64,000 nt of DNA from Piliocolobus tephrosceles (GCF_002776525.5 NC_045436.1:102645211-102709210), one strand, 5' to 3'. Counted from the first letter of the stretch, positions 48,103-60,200 are shown. Program-made: numbers and translations. Notes: a model not told the origin generated them from the sequence alone.

Positions 48103-49163
48103 GCTTTTTTTCTGCGCTACCTACAGAGGGGTCCATAGGGCGTTGTTCTGGATTCCTGTCGTAACTTAAAGGGAAACTTTTCACAATGTCCAGAGCCCTT
48201 GATGTCCTGCAAATGAAGGAGGAAGATGTCCTTAAGTTCCTTGCAGCAGGAACCCACTTAGGTGGCACCAATCTTGACTTCCAGATGGAACAGTACATAT
48301 ATAAAAGGAAAAGTGATGGCATCTACATCATAAATCTGAAGAGGACCTGGGAGAAGCTTCTGCTGGCGGCCCCTGCCATTGTTGCCATTGAAAACCCTGC
48401 TGATGTCAGTGTTATATCCTCCAGGAATACTGGCCAGAGGGCCGTGCTGAAGTTTGCTGCTGCCACTGGAGCCACTCCAATTGCTGGCCGCTTCACTCCT
48501 GGAACCTTCACTAACCAGATCCAGGCAGCCTTCCCGGAGCCATGGCTTCTTGTGGTTACTGACCCCAGGGCCGACCACCAGCCTCTTACAGAGGCATCTT
48601 ATGTTAACCTACCTACCATTGCTCTGTGTAACACAGATTCTCCTCTGCGCTATGTGGACATTGCCATCCCATCCAACAACAAGGGAGCTCACTCAGTGGG
48701 TTTGATGTGGTGGATGCTGGCTCGGGAAGTTCTGCGCATGCGTGGCACTATTTCCCGTGAACACCCGTGGGAGGTCATGCCTGATCTCTACTTCTACAGA
48801 GATCCTGAAGAGATTGAAAAAGAAGAGCAGGCTGCTGCTGAAAAGGCAGTGACCAAGGAGGAATTTCAGGGTGAATGGACTGCTCCAGCTCCTGAGTTCA
48901 CTGCTACTCAGCCTGAGGTTGCAGACTGGTCTGAAGGTGTACAGGTGCCCTCTGTGCCTATTCAGCAGTTCGCTACTGAAGACTGGAGTGCTCAGCCTGC
49001 CACGGAAGACTGGTCTGCAGCTCCCACTGCTCAGGCCACTGAATGGGTAGGAGCAACCACTGAATGGTCTTAAGCTGTTCTTGCACGGGCTCTTAAGCAA
49101 TGTGGAAAAATGGTTGATGGAAAATAAACATCAGTTTCTAAAAAAAAAAAAAAAAAAAAAAAA
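48103..49163 (+). pseudogene. Processed retrocopy of RPSA (ribosomal protein SA, laminin receptor)
   Basis: An intronless copy of the RPSA mRNA: a 5' UTR beginning in the pyrimidine-rich start, the whole coding region, a short 3' UTR, AATAAA at 49123-49128, and an A tail of about 23 residues to 49163. 'ttaatatca' at 48094-48102 and at 49164-49172 is the target-site duplication, so it was made by L1-driven retroposition. The copy is nearly full-length and only mildly diverged. It lies about 1.5 kb to the right of the HERV-E 3' LTR, in the same direction. RPSA has many retrocopies in primates, and I cannot name the locus. Confidence 0.97.
48186..49073 (+). CDS. Intact 295-codon RPSA-like open frame in the retrocopy
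   Basis: The frame from ATG to TAA has no stop or indel and the same length as functional RPSA, a component of the 40S ribosomal subunit that also acts at the cell surface as a laminin-binding protein. Compared with human RPSA as I remember it, I see seven replacements: G3R, R63P, R117P, R120W, C163S, P263A and D293E. C163S lies in the segment known as peptide G (IPSNNKGAHSVG here). R63P, R117P and R120W hit the conserved S2-like domain and could disturb folding or ribosome docking. The C-terminal TEDWS repeats are kept. Whether it is transcribed cannot be told from sequence. A young neutral retrocopy is the simplest reading, but an expressed paralogue is possible. Confidence 0.6.
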   Translation: MSRALDVLQMKEEDVLKFLAAGTHLGGTNLDFQMEQYIYKRKSDGIYIINLKRTWEKLLLAAPAIVAIENPADVSVISSRNTGQRAVLKFAAATGATPIAGRFTPGTFTNQIQAAFPEPWLLVVTDPRADHQPLTEASYVNLPTIALCNTDSPLRYVDIAIPSNNKGAHSVGLMWWMLAREVLRMRGTISREHPWEVMPDLYFYRDPEEIEKEEQAAAEKAVTKEEFQGEWTAPAPEFTATQPEVADWSEGVQVPSVPIQQFATEDWSAQPATEDWSAAPTAQATEWVGATTEWS

Positions 49164-49172
49164 TTAATATCA

Positions 49173-50071
49173 AATAAGTTTGTGTGCTTCTCAATGTTTT
49201 ATTTCTCAAAAGCAGAAAACTCTTTAACTTGAAATGTTCATCAATTTAAAGATTAAATCAGCTGAAATAATATTAGAATTTGATATATGATGCAGTTCAG
49301 TCTCCTGTACCATAACTCAATTTAGTACATGTAATCAGTTTATGATGGCAATTGGTTTATTCCTGATGAATGTTGCTGTGAAATTTTCTTAATAACTACA
49401 ACAAAACCCCTAAACTCCTAAAAAGCAAATGACTATAATTTTATTAAAAGACAACATTTTTGGGTTACTCTGAGTTTCACTATTTTACTTACACATTCAG
49501 TTTCTAGAGTCATGGTCTCTGATTTCATATTAAAGAAGTACACAGAAATCACCTGGGTTCATCTTTGTTGAAAAAAAAAGGAAAACAGAGCAGATGCATT
49601 ATAGTCATTAAGTAACAATTTTTGCTGCAGGCAAAAAATATCTTTCAGGCATTTTAATTAAGTCAACTATGTTTCAGCATGCTTGCAAATGTACTTCATT
49701 TGATCTTCACAAAATCTGAAGTATGGTATACATAATAACAGTGATAACATGGTAAATGTTTTATATTTTCAGGAAACAACCATTTTTATATAATTAACTT
49801 TACTTAAACTGTAAAATGTATTTCCGTTTTTCAAATATAAATCCAGGCAATTATATTTAATTTAAGGAAAACATGAGAGGCCAATTATTTTGAGAAATGA
49901 TGGCTTTGTGTTCAGCGTCCATTAGATTCAGTTTTCATGGGGTTATCTCTTATTTTGTAAGAATACATCAGTTTAACACTTATGAAATAAGACTTTTTTC
50001 CTTAATGATAATTTCTCCATATGATCACATTTTTATTGCAATTGTACTATATGTACTATATAGTTTAATTC
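49173..50071. other. Unclassified AT-rich sequence
   Basis: No gene or recognisable repeat. Confidence 0.4.
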
Positions 50072-50366
50072 TTTTTTTTTTTTTTTGTGACAGAGTCTTG
50101 CTATGTCATTCAGCCTGGAGTGCAATGGCGTGATCTTGTCTCACTGCAACCTCCACCTCCCAGGTTCAAGCAATTCTCCTGTCTCAGCCTCCTGAGTAGC
50201 TGGGATTACAGGCACGTGCCACCACACCCAGCTAATTTTTGTATTTTTAGTAGAGATGTGGTTTCACCATGTTGGTCAGGCTGGTCTAGAACTCCTGACC
50301 TCGTGTTCCACCCACCTCAGTCTCCCAAAGTGCTGGGATTACAGGTGTGAGCCACCATGCCCTGTC
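50072..50366 (-). mobile_element. Alu (S-like), antisense
   Basis: A full-length reverse-complement Alu from the T-run to 'gccaccatgccctgt'. Confidence 0.95.
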
Positions 50367-52146
50367 TAATTCTTCATTAGTAATAAAATGCCAGTAAATA
50401 TTTAAATAAGAATAAAACTTATAACTGGACTTGTTTTGGTAAGTAAGTAGTTTTGGCTATTAATCTTAATTTCTTGATTTGGAGTCACCTGACTTTTGGT
50501 TTGGTTTATTTTGGAATTCTTTTGTTATTTTTCACATCACCTTTTAACTATCTTGTATAATAATTTTTTAAAAAGAAATATAGGAAAGTCTTGTCTTCTA
50601 CATGCAAAGCAGTGCTTTCAACTAACATTCAATTCTTTCCGTTGGTATTAAACAGTTATGAATCCCTTTGGCTGCAAAGGGAGAATAAAGAAGTAGCAAG
50701 ATACAGAATGAGAAAACAAAAAGGAAGAAAAAATAGGGGAGATGAAATGGGAACAAGACAAAGAAATTTTATTTAACAGAAAGAGGTATAGGTTAAACAA
50801 TTAATGTTGGAGAAAATTAATGAATTAAAAAGATAAGGAAATAGGTAAATATTAAAATAAAAAGACAATATAGGAAAACCAAATATCTTATTTATTTTAG
50901 TTAAATAAAACATAATTTTATGAATAAAAGAGGTTTAACTGTCCTAGAAGACATTAATGTTAAAATATCTGTTCAGACTTGTCACAATTTAAATAAAAAC
51001 AAAATCTTGAATCATAAAAGTATTCTGATACTGTTATTTTCTCTATACCCATAATTCTCTGGGACAGGAAATTCCAAATGACATCAACTTCATGTTTCAA
51101 TTACAAACTAAATTAAAATTATTTTAGAATAAAAATGTGATGCATCTTCATTCAGAAGCCAGATGTCTTATTAAATATAATTTCCTCTGTTGGCTGCTTT
51201 ATATTAAGGCGGATTTGAAACAAGAACAGCTTCTGTGAAATATAATTATACCCCCTTTTGTGACTTTCACGGTCATGGAGACTGGAATAAGAAAATAGCT
51301 AACAAACAAAGCTGCAAAGCAGTGTTTACTTTTGGTCTAAAGGATTTTCTTAAATCTTAAATCAGTTATCATTTTCTTTTGCTATTCCAGAACCTTGTAT
51401 TGTCTAGATTATGTTGGATTGATTGATATATCCAGTGTTTCCTTTCATGGCTTTTAGAAAAAGCCTCATTGCCCTATGCAATGCTCAGCCATCAAAGACT
51501 TCTTTGGTTAACTTACATCTTTTACAATTTTCTTTGCCTCTTAGTCTTAAAAAATCTCTCAAATGGATGCAGTCCCATCAGAGACAGAAGAATAAGATAC
51601 GTCTGGTATTTAGGAATTACAACTCTTTTTGTTTCTTTGGGCACATCCTGGTGAAAGAATGGCTTCTTTCTCTTATTCATGGTTTCGATTTTGCTTTTGC
51701 CCCCTTTAAAAAATTATTAAAGCGTACATGTATTTGTTTGCATATATAAATAACCATAGTAGGAGGTATTTACTATCCTCTTTCTGCTACTCATGCTTGA
51801 TGAACTTGGAAAGTATTGGCAATCGGAAAATCTTGGCAGTGAGTGATTGCTTGGTTCTTAAAGTTCACTCAACTGTTCTCTGCATTATCTACTAGACAGA
51901 ACCATAGAATCCAGGAGCTGTCTGGTTTCCTGGTCCAACAACCTGCCTAATACTCTTGTTCTTAGTGTGCATACAGATAATGTCTGGGCACTGGTACTGG
52001 GGAGGAACTCCAGACATGCAAGGTAGCCTATTCCTCCTTTGGACAACTTAGTTAGATATTCTTCATTAGATTCTGCTGAAGTCTTCTGAAGCTTCCATTT
52101 ATTTATCACAATTATTTTTGTTCTGTTTTTGTTTGCTTGTTTGTTT
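50367..52146. other. Unclassified sequence, about 1.8 kb
   Basis: No gene is seen. Text near 51895-51950 ('accatagaatccaggagctg', 'ggtccaacaacctgcc') resembles the end of an ancient L3/CR1-type LINE, at low confidence. The 108-codon ORF at 51423-51749 has no recognisable domain. Confidence 0.35.
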
Positions 52147-52275
52147 GTTTTTTCAGATAGGGTCTTGCTTTGTCACCCAGGCTGGAGTGCGGTGGTGCAA
52201 TCATAGGTCCCTGTAGCCTTGAACTTCTGGGCTCAAGACTCAAGGGGACAACCCACCTCAGCTTCCCAAGTGGCT
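52147..52275 (-). mobile_element. Alu fragment, antisense
   Basis: The left arm only, in reverse complement ('gatagggtcttgctttgtc' to 'cagcttcccaagtggct'), truncated. Confidence 0.8.
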
Positions 52276-52529
52276 AGAATTGATCACAATTCTAATGGCA
52301 ATATGTGGAAACCTTCTATCCCATTTCCCACATAACAATCCTTCATATATCTGAAGGCAGCTTCTCTGCCCCTCTGAGTCTTTGCTTTGCCAGATTTAAC
52401 ATTCCTACTTTCTTCATTTGTATTTCTTATGAATCCCCTGAGCAGTCTGGTCAATCGGGAATTCTAATCTTACCTCTACTACAGAGTTGCTATGAGTTGA
52501 GTTCTGTTGCTTTGTTATTTTCCTCCTCC

Positions 52530-52828
52530 TTTTTTTTTTTTTTTTTGAGATGGAATCTCACTCTGTTGCCCAGGCTGGAGTGCAGTGGCACTATCTCGGC
52601 TCACTGCAAGCTGCACCTCCTGGGTTCATGCCATTCTCCTGCCTCAGCCTCCCAAGTAGCTGGGACTACAAGTGTGTGCCACCATGCCTGGCTAATTTTT
52701 GTGTTTTTAGTAGACATGGGGTTTCACCATGTTGGCCAGGCTGATCCCAAACTCCTGACCTCAAGTGATCCACCTACCTGGGACTTCCAAAGTGCTGGGA
52801 TTACAGATGTGATTCACCATGCCCAACG
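52530..52828 (-). mobile_element. Alu (S-like), antisense
   Basis: Full-length reverse-complement Alu. It accounts for most of a 187-codon ORF at 52305-52868, which is therefore not a gene. Confidence 0.95.
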
Positions 52829-53598
52829 GCTTTGTTGTTTTCACATTTATATCATCAGGACATTTTGAAAAAACTATTCTGTGTCACCTTTTAGAAATGA
52901 CTATTGTTCTATTTAATAAGAAGCTCTTCAAAATCTAGTTCACATTATAAAATAATTCAAAATGCAAAAATGTATGCATATACCCCTATTGTCAAATAAA
53001 AAACAAACCCAGACTTAGTAAGGAGAGCCGTTATTTGAAAGGATTATTGCAAAGTGGTGAAAGAGACTACTGCAATAAGAGGAGGTGGACTCTTGCAATA
53101 GGGAGAATGCTTTGACCATAATATATGCAAGCATCTCAAGAGGTAGGCAAAAAAAGGATTTTTTTTTTTTTTTATAGGGAGGAGTAGCAAGACTAGCAAC
53201 AACCAGGTATGGGGAAGAAGGATGAAAGCACAGCAAAATCAGATAGTAGGTTAGAGAATGTTTTACCTTGGGGCCAGCCTGTTCTCAGGAGGTTCTATTA
53301 AGGAGGAGTTGTAGGCTGACCAAAATTCAGGGACCTGGGAAAAGGAGAGAAGCTAAAGCAAAGTTTCTGATTAGCAAGCATTTTGTTCCAGCTGATCAGT
53401 GAGGCAAGCAGTTCAGCTAATCATTTATGAGGCAAAGAATGGGAATTTAGAATGTCTGCATCCGGCCTTGTTGCAAGGTAAGCAAGGGGCACATCTATGA
53501 GTCTTCTCCAATTTATATGGGGACTCTTGATTTTTTTCAGTAAGCCAGTTTCTGGAACACAAAAGGGTTGGTAATGGGGACTTCTTTAAGCAATGCTA
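52829..53598. other. Unclassified sequence, possibly an old LTR or repeat
   Basis: No gene. The stretch 53030-53590 is purine-rich with a T-run at 53159-53174. On the minus strand it has a TATAAATTGG box near 53510-53519, so it could be a decayed LTR. I could not assign it. Confidence 0.3.
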
Positions 53599-53880
53599 GG
53601 CTGGGCGTGTAATCCCAGCACTTTGGGAGGCCGAGGCATGCGGATCACGAGGTCAAGAGATCAAGACCATCCTGGCCAACATGGTGAAACCCTGTCACTG
53701 TTAAATATACAAAAATTAGCTGGGTGTGGTGGCCTGCACCTGTAATCCCAGCTACTCAGGAGGCTGAGGCAGGAGAATCGCTTGAACTCGGGAGGCGGAG
53801 GTTGCAGTGAGCCAAGATTGAGCCACTGCATCCAGCCTGGTGACAGAGTGAGACTCCATCTCAAAAACAAAAAAACAAAA
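53599..53880 (+). mobile_element. Alu (S-like) with a short 5' deletion
   Basis: It starts GGCTGGGCGTGTAATCCC, so about 14 bases of the usual 5' text (the box A side of the internal promoter) are missing. The rest of both arms and an A-rich tail are present. Confidence 0.93.
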
Positions 53881-54682
53881 GACAAACAAATTAAAAAATA
53901 ATGCTGTTTTCCAGGATAACAGGGCTCAGGTAAATTCAACATTGTCTCTACACATCACCTGGTTTAAGAAATGTCAAGATTTGCTTTGGCCATTTTTACT
54001 TCAAAAACATTTTTAAAAGAAATATACACTATAGACACTGTGAAACCCCTCAACCTATTTTATTTCCTTATCTTTCTCTGCAAAGTTAACCTCTTTTAAT
54101 TCATTGATGTGAATCTCCTATTGATAATGAAAACTGGACCATTTAAGAATTCAATTTGATTATGTGACACTTGGCACAAATGACTCCATTCTGAATTGGT
54201 TTGGTCTGTTGGGGCCTGCTGTGAGTGCTCACTTCAATACAGCTGAAGATGCAGCACATATCTTGGACATGGTGGTCTTGTGACAGAAAAGAGACAGCAG
54301 ACCCACAGGAAGGCTTTTAAAGCTTCTGTTTCAATATTACTTTATAGTCACATTTTGTTGCTGCTGCAAGTGACCTGGGGTGAAGGTATATAATCTCCAA
54401 CAGGTTAGCCTGGGAAGGAGGGGCAGCAAATATTTTCACAGGGGTATAATCTATCACACTAGGTGTCCCAAACCCTCTCTTTGTTCTGTGTGTTTTTCGT
54501 GTTGTGCTTAAGAAATAATTCCCTAAGCAAATGCCAGAAATGCCGTAGAAAACCATTCTCCTACATGTTCTGTGAAAGACTTGAGTTTTACATTTGTATT
54601 TTTGACCTATCTGGAATCTATATTTGGGTATGCTATGAGATAGATATCTAAGTTTATTATTTTTTTAGTTAATCACTTACAC
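53881..54682. other. Unclassified sequence
   Basis: No gene or clear repeat. The last six bases before the HML-3 provirus are its 5'-side target duplication. Confidence 0.4.
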
Positions 54683-55195
54683 TGCTGAGACCAGCTGGAT
54701 TGGCTGGAGACCCCAACCCAGCAGTGCTAGAGGAGTTAAAGACACACACACAGAAATATAGCATGTGGAGAGGGAAATTAGGGGTCTCATGGCCTTCAGA
54801 GCTGAGAACCCCGAACAGAGATTTACCCACATATTTGTTGACAGCAAGCCAGTGATAAGCATTGTTTCTATAGGTTATAGATTAACTAAAAGTATTCCTT
54901 ATGGGAAACAAAGGGGTAGGCCGAAATAACGGGAAATGGGTTGGGCTAGTTATCTGCAGCAGGAACATGTCCTTAAGTCTCAGATCACTCATGCTATTGT
55001 TTGAGGTTTAAGAATGCCTTAAGTGGTTTTCTGCCTTGGGTGGGCCAGGTGTTCCTTACCCTCATTCTGGTAAACTGACAACCTTCCAGCGTGGGCATCA
55101 TGGCCATCACAAACATGTCAGAGTGTTGCAGAGATTTTGTTTATGGCCAGTTTTGGCACCAGTTTATGGTCAAATTTGGGGGTCTGTTCCCAACA
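54683..55195 (-). mobile_element. MER9-type 3' LTR of HML-3
   Basis: 513 bp. On the minus strand it runs TGTTGGGAACAG to GGTCTCAGCA. It is slightly longer than the other LTR, which lacks about 20 bases opposite 55053-55083. Confidence 0.92.
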
Positions 55196-55319
55196 TGTCA
55201 CCCTTCTTTGTTTTGCAAAGCAATGAAAGCAAAGGCAGCTTTGTCATGGTGAGCTACTTCTCGCAGGAGTTGGGATCTGTATCTGCAGGCTATACAAAGA
55301 GAGACAACACTGATTAAAA

Positions 55320-56570
55320 GCACAATCATAGTGAAATCACAGAACTTCCAAGTGTTTTTATCCATTTGAACAGGTTACTAGCTGCTAATCTGTCTGCAGC
55401 TTCTTCAAGCACTCCAGTTCCTGGCAATAAGGTCAGGTGTGCCTGGGATGCTTTAACTATTTGTTCTTTAATTTTGCAATATTCAAAGACAAGTTTGTAG
55501 AGTGTCCTTCTAGATGTTTTTTTATTCTTTCCTAAATTTTGGTCTTATTAAGAGCTATTAATAGTTTCCACAAATCCTTATGTTTAGCTCCTATAATGGG
55601 CCATACCATTTGAGGTTGAGTTGCTATTATACTGCTCTGTTTCCAGATAATAGGAACTCTTCCCATACTTCCTACCATTTCTACCATCTGACCATTTTGT
55701 TGAGACCAGCTGAACATAGTGTGGCCATGACACACAGACTGAGAGGTGCAATTTAAGCTAAACACCCCCTCAGGGGACCAATCAATAGCGATTCCATAGG
55801 AATCATTGCGCAGCACCTCTACCTGTTCTGCAATGCAATCTTCCCAAACAAGTATGTTCATTATTTCTAACTGGGTCCAATTCTGTTTATAAGTAGGTTT
55901 TTGAGGGTGGTATGCCTCAATTATAGGAGCAGATTTTTTATGGTAAATACTGAGACCAGAAAGTATGTATAACTGTGTCATAAAGTGATTCTATTCAGGC
56001 ATTATTGCCAGCCATGATTGATACATATGCCCAATAAGTATAATTGTTCTCTCTGTCAGCCCTTGTTGAAGGAATACTCATGGCAATGGTGATCACTTCT
56101 ATCATAGCTGCCATTAAATTACTCATTGTGACTGGTTGTCCCACTTTCCTCAGGCTTTCTTCCACCATCTGTGACAGCTTCTTGATCTGTCCCCAGGTGG
56201 GTGGCTGCTCGTGACAGTTGGGGTCCTCCTAAGCATCAGTCTCAACATGGCTTCAACCAGGGGTCCTCAGGATCCTCCTGGAATCTCTTCCTCAGCATCT
56301 GGCTCATTATAAGGTTTAAGGTGTCTTGATGGTTTCAGGCTGTTGATTCAGTCCTGGAGAAACACAAGCATAACCTATACCCCAAGTTATTATTTTACCT
56401 ATTTCCCAACTTTTTGTTATTGGATCTCTCCACCAAATGAGTTGTTTTACTTCTGTCTTTGCAGTTGGTTTCTGTAGATGTTGTTCAGTTGCTGATAGCA
56501 TCTCGCCTTTAGGCAGGTTCAAAAAATGTAAAGTTAATAATGCTAGATTCAATTACATTTGGGGTGACCT
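55320..56570 (-). pseudogene. HML-3 env, broken, internal deletion
   Basis: The viral sense runs from 56552 leftwards. An N-terminal env frame (56316-56552, with WWRDPITKSW) is followed by a decayed segment, a surface-subunit frame (55532-55981, 149 codons, with NILVWEDCIAEQ and AIDWSPEG) and, in another frame, the distal transmembrane-subunit ectodomain, anchor and tail (55200-55530). The stretch between surface subunit and distal ectodomain is missing: the cleavage site, fusion peptide and cysteine loop are not seen. Stops also break the anchor. Confidence 0.85.
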
Positions 56571-56599
56571 GTGGTCACTCTTTCTCCCTTTTTGTTTTT

Positions 56600-57130
56600 G
56601 TAACTGCTATTTCAGGGAGAGATTCATTCTATCCACTATGACTTGTCCTTGAGAATTATATGGGATACCAGTAATGTGTTTAATATTCCATATAGAGAAA
56701 AATGTATCTAGTGCTTGGCTAGTATAGCCTGGAGCATTATCTGTTTTAATAGAAGCTGGAATGTCCATCACCACCAAACACTGCAAAAGGTGATGTTTAA
56801 CACAGGCAGAAGACTCTCCTGATTGGCATGTAGCCCAGACAAAGTGAGAAAAGGTGCCCACACATACATGTACATAAGCTAGTCTCCCAAATGAGGGAAT
56901 ATGTGTGACATCCATTTGCCAAAGAGAGTTAGGTTCCAATTCCCGAGGATTAACTCCTCCTGTAAAAGATGAGGAATGTACCATTTGGCAAGTTGGGCAT
57001 CACTGGATAATAGCTTTATCTTCTTTCCAGGTAATGCTGTATCTGCAGTTGAGACCAGAGGCATTAACATGGGTTAAATTGTGAAAGTGTCTAGCATTAG
57101 ATATTGCATTAGCAATATCTCCCTGCAGTC
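56600..57130 (-). pseudogene. HML-3 integrase, broken
   Basis: The zinc-binding HNLTH and CPTC lie at about 56988-57090, with a stop just before CPTC. The core frame (56607-56984) shows the two Asp motifs WQMDVTH and KTDNAPGY. The third catalytic position reads VDRMN, where Glu is expected, so the triad is D, D, D. The C-terminal domain beyond this is not in frame. Confidence 0.88.
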
Positions 57131-58960
57131 AAAAGTCCTGGAAGAGGTGTATGACCCCTAATGTGAGTGATGTAAAAAGGGTGCATTCTACTCCCAACCG
57201 CTGTTTGCAATTGGGTAAACAAAGTCATCAGTTGTTCATCTGTGTGGAATTGTAGCTGAGCATTTTCAATTAATTGTGTGGAATGAACCACATATGAAGA
57301 ATCAGAAATCACATTAATAAGCATATCAAAAGCAGTCAATACCTCAATTATAGCTACAAGCTCTGCTTTTTGAGCTGAAGTATAGGGTGTCTGGAAAACT
57401 TTACCTTTTGATCCAGAATAAGAAGTTTACCATTCCTAGACCCATCTGTAAAAACATTCTCAGCACCTTCAATTGGTTTAAATTTAGTTATTTTAGGGAA
57501 AATCCAAATTAGTTAATTTCAAAATTTGAAACAGTTTCATTTTAAGAAAATGGTTATCGAGAATACCCAGAAAGTCAGCTAAATGAGTTTGCCGAGTGAG
57601 ACTATTTATCAAAACTTACTGTATTTGTGCCTTCATGAGAGACACATAATTTTTCCAGGATCATATCCATGTAAGTTAACAATCTGAGTTATCCCAGTCC
57701 CTATCATAGTAGCAATTTGATCTAAATAAGGAGTTAGAGTCCGTGAATTAGTATGTGGAAGAAAAAGCCACTCTACAAGATCTTGTTCTTGAACAATCAT
57801 ACTAGTAGGTGAATGCTGAGTTGGAAAAATTAGCAAATCTAGAGTCTTCTTTGGAGCAATTCAATTTCTTTGAGCTTTATGGACTTGCTTTTCCATTAGC
57901 TGCAGCTCTGCCTGAGCTTCTTTTGTTAATTGCCAAGGGCTAGTGAGACTAGGATCTCCTCTAAGGATAGAAAATAGATTACTCATGGCATAGGTAGGAA
58001 TGCCTAGAGCAGGTTGTATCCAATTAATGTCCCCTAGTAATTTTCAAAAGTCATTTAATGTTTTCAGTTGATCTCTACATATGGTTACTTTCTGTGGCAC
58101 AATGGCAATGTCATTTACTAAGGTCCCCAAGTAGGAGTAGGAGTAGCAGTCTGAATTTTGTCAGGAGCTATAATTAAACCAGTGTGAGAAATCAAATTTT
58201 GCAAGTGATCATAACATTGGAGTAATATTTCTCGAGTAGGGGCAGCACAAAGTATATCATCCATATAATGAATAATGTAACACTGTGAAAATATTTTACG
58301 AGTAGTTTCAATTGCTTGCCCTACATAAGTTTGGCAAATTGTTGGACTGTTTAATGTGCCTTATGGCAACACTTTCCAATGAAAACACTTAACAGGCTGC
58401 AGGTTGTTTACTGCAGGAATTGTAAATGCAAACCATTCACAGTTTTGCTCAGCTAAGGGGATAGCAGAGAAACAGTCTTTTAAATCTATGACCATTAAAG
58501 GCCAATTTTTTGGAATCATAGCAGGAGAAGGCAATTCTGGCTGTAATATCCCCATAGGTTGTATAACTGAATTAACGACTCTTAAATCAGTTAACATTCT
58601 CCTTTTACCTGATTTTTTCTTAATTACAAAAATTGGAGAATTCCAAGGGGAAAATATTTAAGCTATGTGTCTTTTTCTAATTGTTCATTAACTAATTCCT
58701 CTAAAGCCTCTGGTTTCTCTTTACTTAGTGGCCATTGTTTTATCCAAATTGACTTACCTGTTAACCATTTTAAAGGTGTAGGTTCTGGAGGCTTAGCAAT
58801 GGCCACCATCAAAAATGATATCCTAAACCTTGGTGGTAACTTTGTCTTTCTGCTTGAAGTGGTACCTTCAAACCTTGCAAACTTTTTCCTGGTCCCATAC
58901 CAGGGACATACTCCATTTCATGCACCATATATTGACTTTGAGGGCTACATAATTGTTCTG
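57131..58960 (-). pseudogene. HML-3 reverse transcriptase and RNase H, broken
   Basis: In viral order: the RT start near 58900, a frame at 58361-58597 with LRVVNSVIQPMG and VIDLKDCFSAIPL, the YMDD catalytic motif at 58256-58267, the connection region (57633-57836) and RNase H (57109-57339, with ISDSSYVVHS and THIRGHTPLPG). Many stops and shifts separate these. The catalytic metal-binding residues of RT are kept. Confidence 0.9.
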
Positions 58961-58969
58961 GAATTAGAA

Positions 58970-59660
58970 TTATGCTCCCCATTGTTGTAATAAATATCTT
59001 TCCCATAAATGTGTAGGCACAGAAGTTATAATTGGTTGAATAGTCCCAGGTTGTCCATCGGACCCTTCACAATGCAAAATATAACTACTTTGATATACTT
59101 CAGGGGCTTTACCAACTCCAACTATGTTAAATTGAGCACATTGAATTGACCACATGGATGGACAGTGATGTAGAGAAATGATTGAAATGTCCACTCCTGT
59201 ATCTACCAAACCTTTAAACTTCTTTCCCTGAAGAGTTATTTCACAGGTAGGATGTTTATCAGTAATTTGATTCACCCAATAAACCACTTTGCCTTGTTTG
59301 TTTGTGCTTTCAAATCCTCCTGCTCATTTAATTTCACTTTTCCCCATTTCCACATACAGCACAATCAGGAGCTGTGCTATACGGTCTCCTGGCTCTGTTT
59401 TCCAGGGAACAGAAGTAGATATAACAATTTGAATTTCCCCATTGTAATCTGAATCAATGACTCCTGTTTGTACTTGCACCCCTTTTAAATTTAAACTAGA
59501 TCTTGCTAGAAGTAATCTTATCATCCCTGCTGGCAAGGATCCACAGACCCCTCTTGGGACTTTTTGCAGGGGTTCCCCAGGCAGAAGACTCACAGCTTTT
59601 GTGCAGCATAAATCTACTGCAGCACTACCAGCTGTGGTGGGGGACAGATATTTTACAGGG
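58970..59660 (-). pseudogene. HML-3 dUTPase and protease, broken
   Basis: The dUTPase segment (59324-59650) shows SAAVDL and the DSDYNGEIQI block and GDRIAQLL, the conserved motifs of the enzyme that hydrolyses dUTP. Protease follows (58970-59287) with the active site LVDTGVDISI, DTG being at 59195-59203. The Ala that normally follows DTG is Val. The glycine-rich G-patch region is at about 58809-58930. Betaretroviral proteases carry this dUTPase fusion. The two parts are now in different frames. Confidence 0.9.
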
Positions 59661-59724
59661 GTGAGGGAGTGGCCTAATGTGGAAACGCCCGAGTTTGGAA
59701 TGGGGCCTGGGATGGGCCCTGCAT

Positions 59725-60200
59725 GGCATTTCCTAAATTTAAAAGGAAAAGGCTCAAATGTAGCTATAATATTTCCCTGTTGATCTGGGGGTCGTATGCT
59801 AACAGGGAACTGCCAAGCCTCTAAATCACCCTCTCATCTAGCTTGCTGAATTCCTGCCTGAATAGAACTGAGAGTGGTCACTCGACGCGCTGCTCGACCA
59901 GTCACTGGGGCAACTACTTTTCATCCAGTGTCCTCCAGAAAAGAAGGATCTGGAGGGTCAGGCCACTCTCTTTCTTCAAAATAATGAGGGGGTGCAGAAG
60001 GGTAAGGATGAACATCTTCCTCCTTTGCCGCTTTAGCTTTAGCTGGCAAGCTGGCAAACAAACCTGCTCTGTTACTTCATCTGTTACTTCATTATACTCT
60101 CCTTCCTCCTCCTCATCAGTGTCAAAAGGTTCCAAGGTGGAACAAACCAGAGCCCACACTTGTCCCATTGTTACCTTGATGCTTCTGAGCTCCCCTTCTT
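59725..60200 (-). pseudogene. HML-3 gag remnant, C-terminal half deleted
   Basis: A fragment with an acidic stretch (FDTDEEEEGEYNEV) lies in the frame 59914-60168. After it comes the start of capsid (about 59730-59900: QAGIQQAR, then a stop, then QQGNIIATFEPFPF). The rest of capsid and all of nucleocapsid, including zinc knuckles, are absent; the text passes directly into pre-dUTPase sequence near 59725. Confidence 0.82.

Noticed and set aside
48258..48578. Minus-strand ORFs opposite the RPSA frame
   Set aside because: They are shadows of the conserved RPSA coding sequence.
52305..52868. 187-codon + strand ORF
   Set aside because: More than half of it is an antisense Alu with the usual Alu-derived peptide text.
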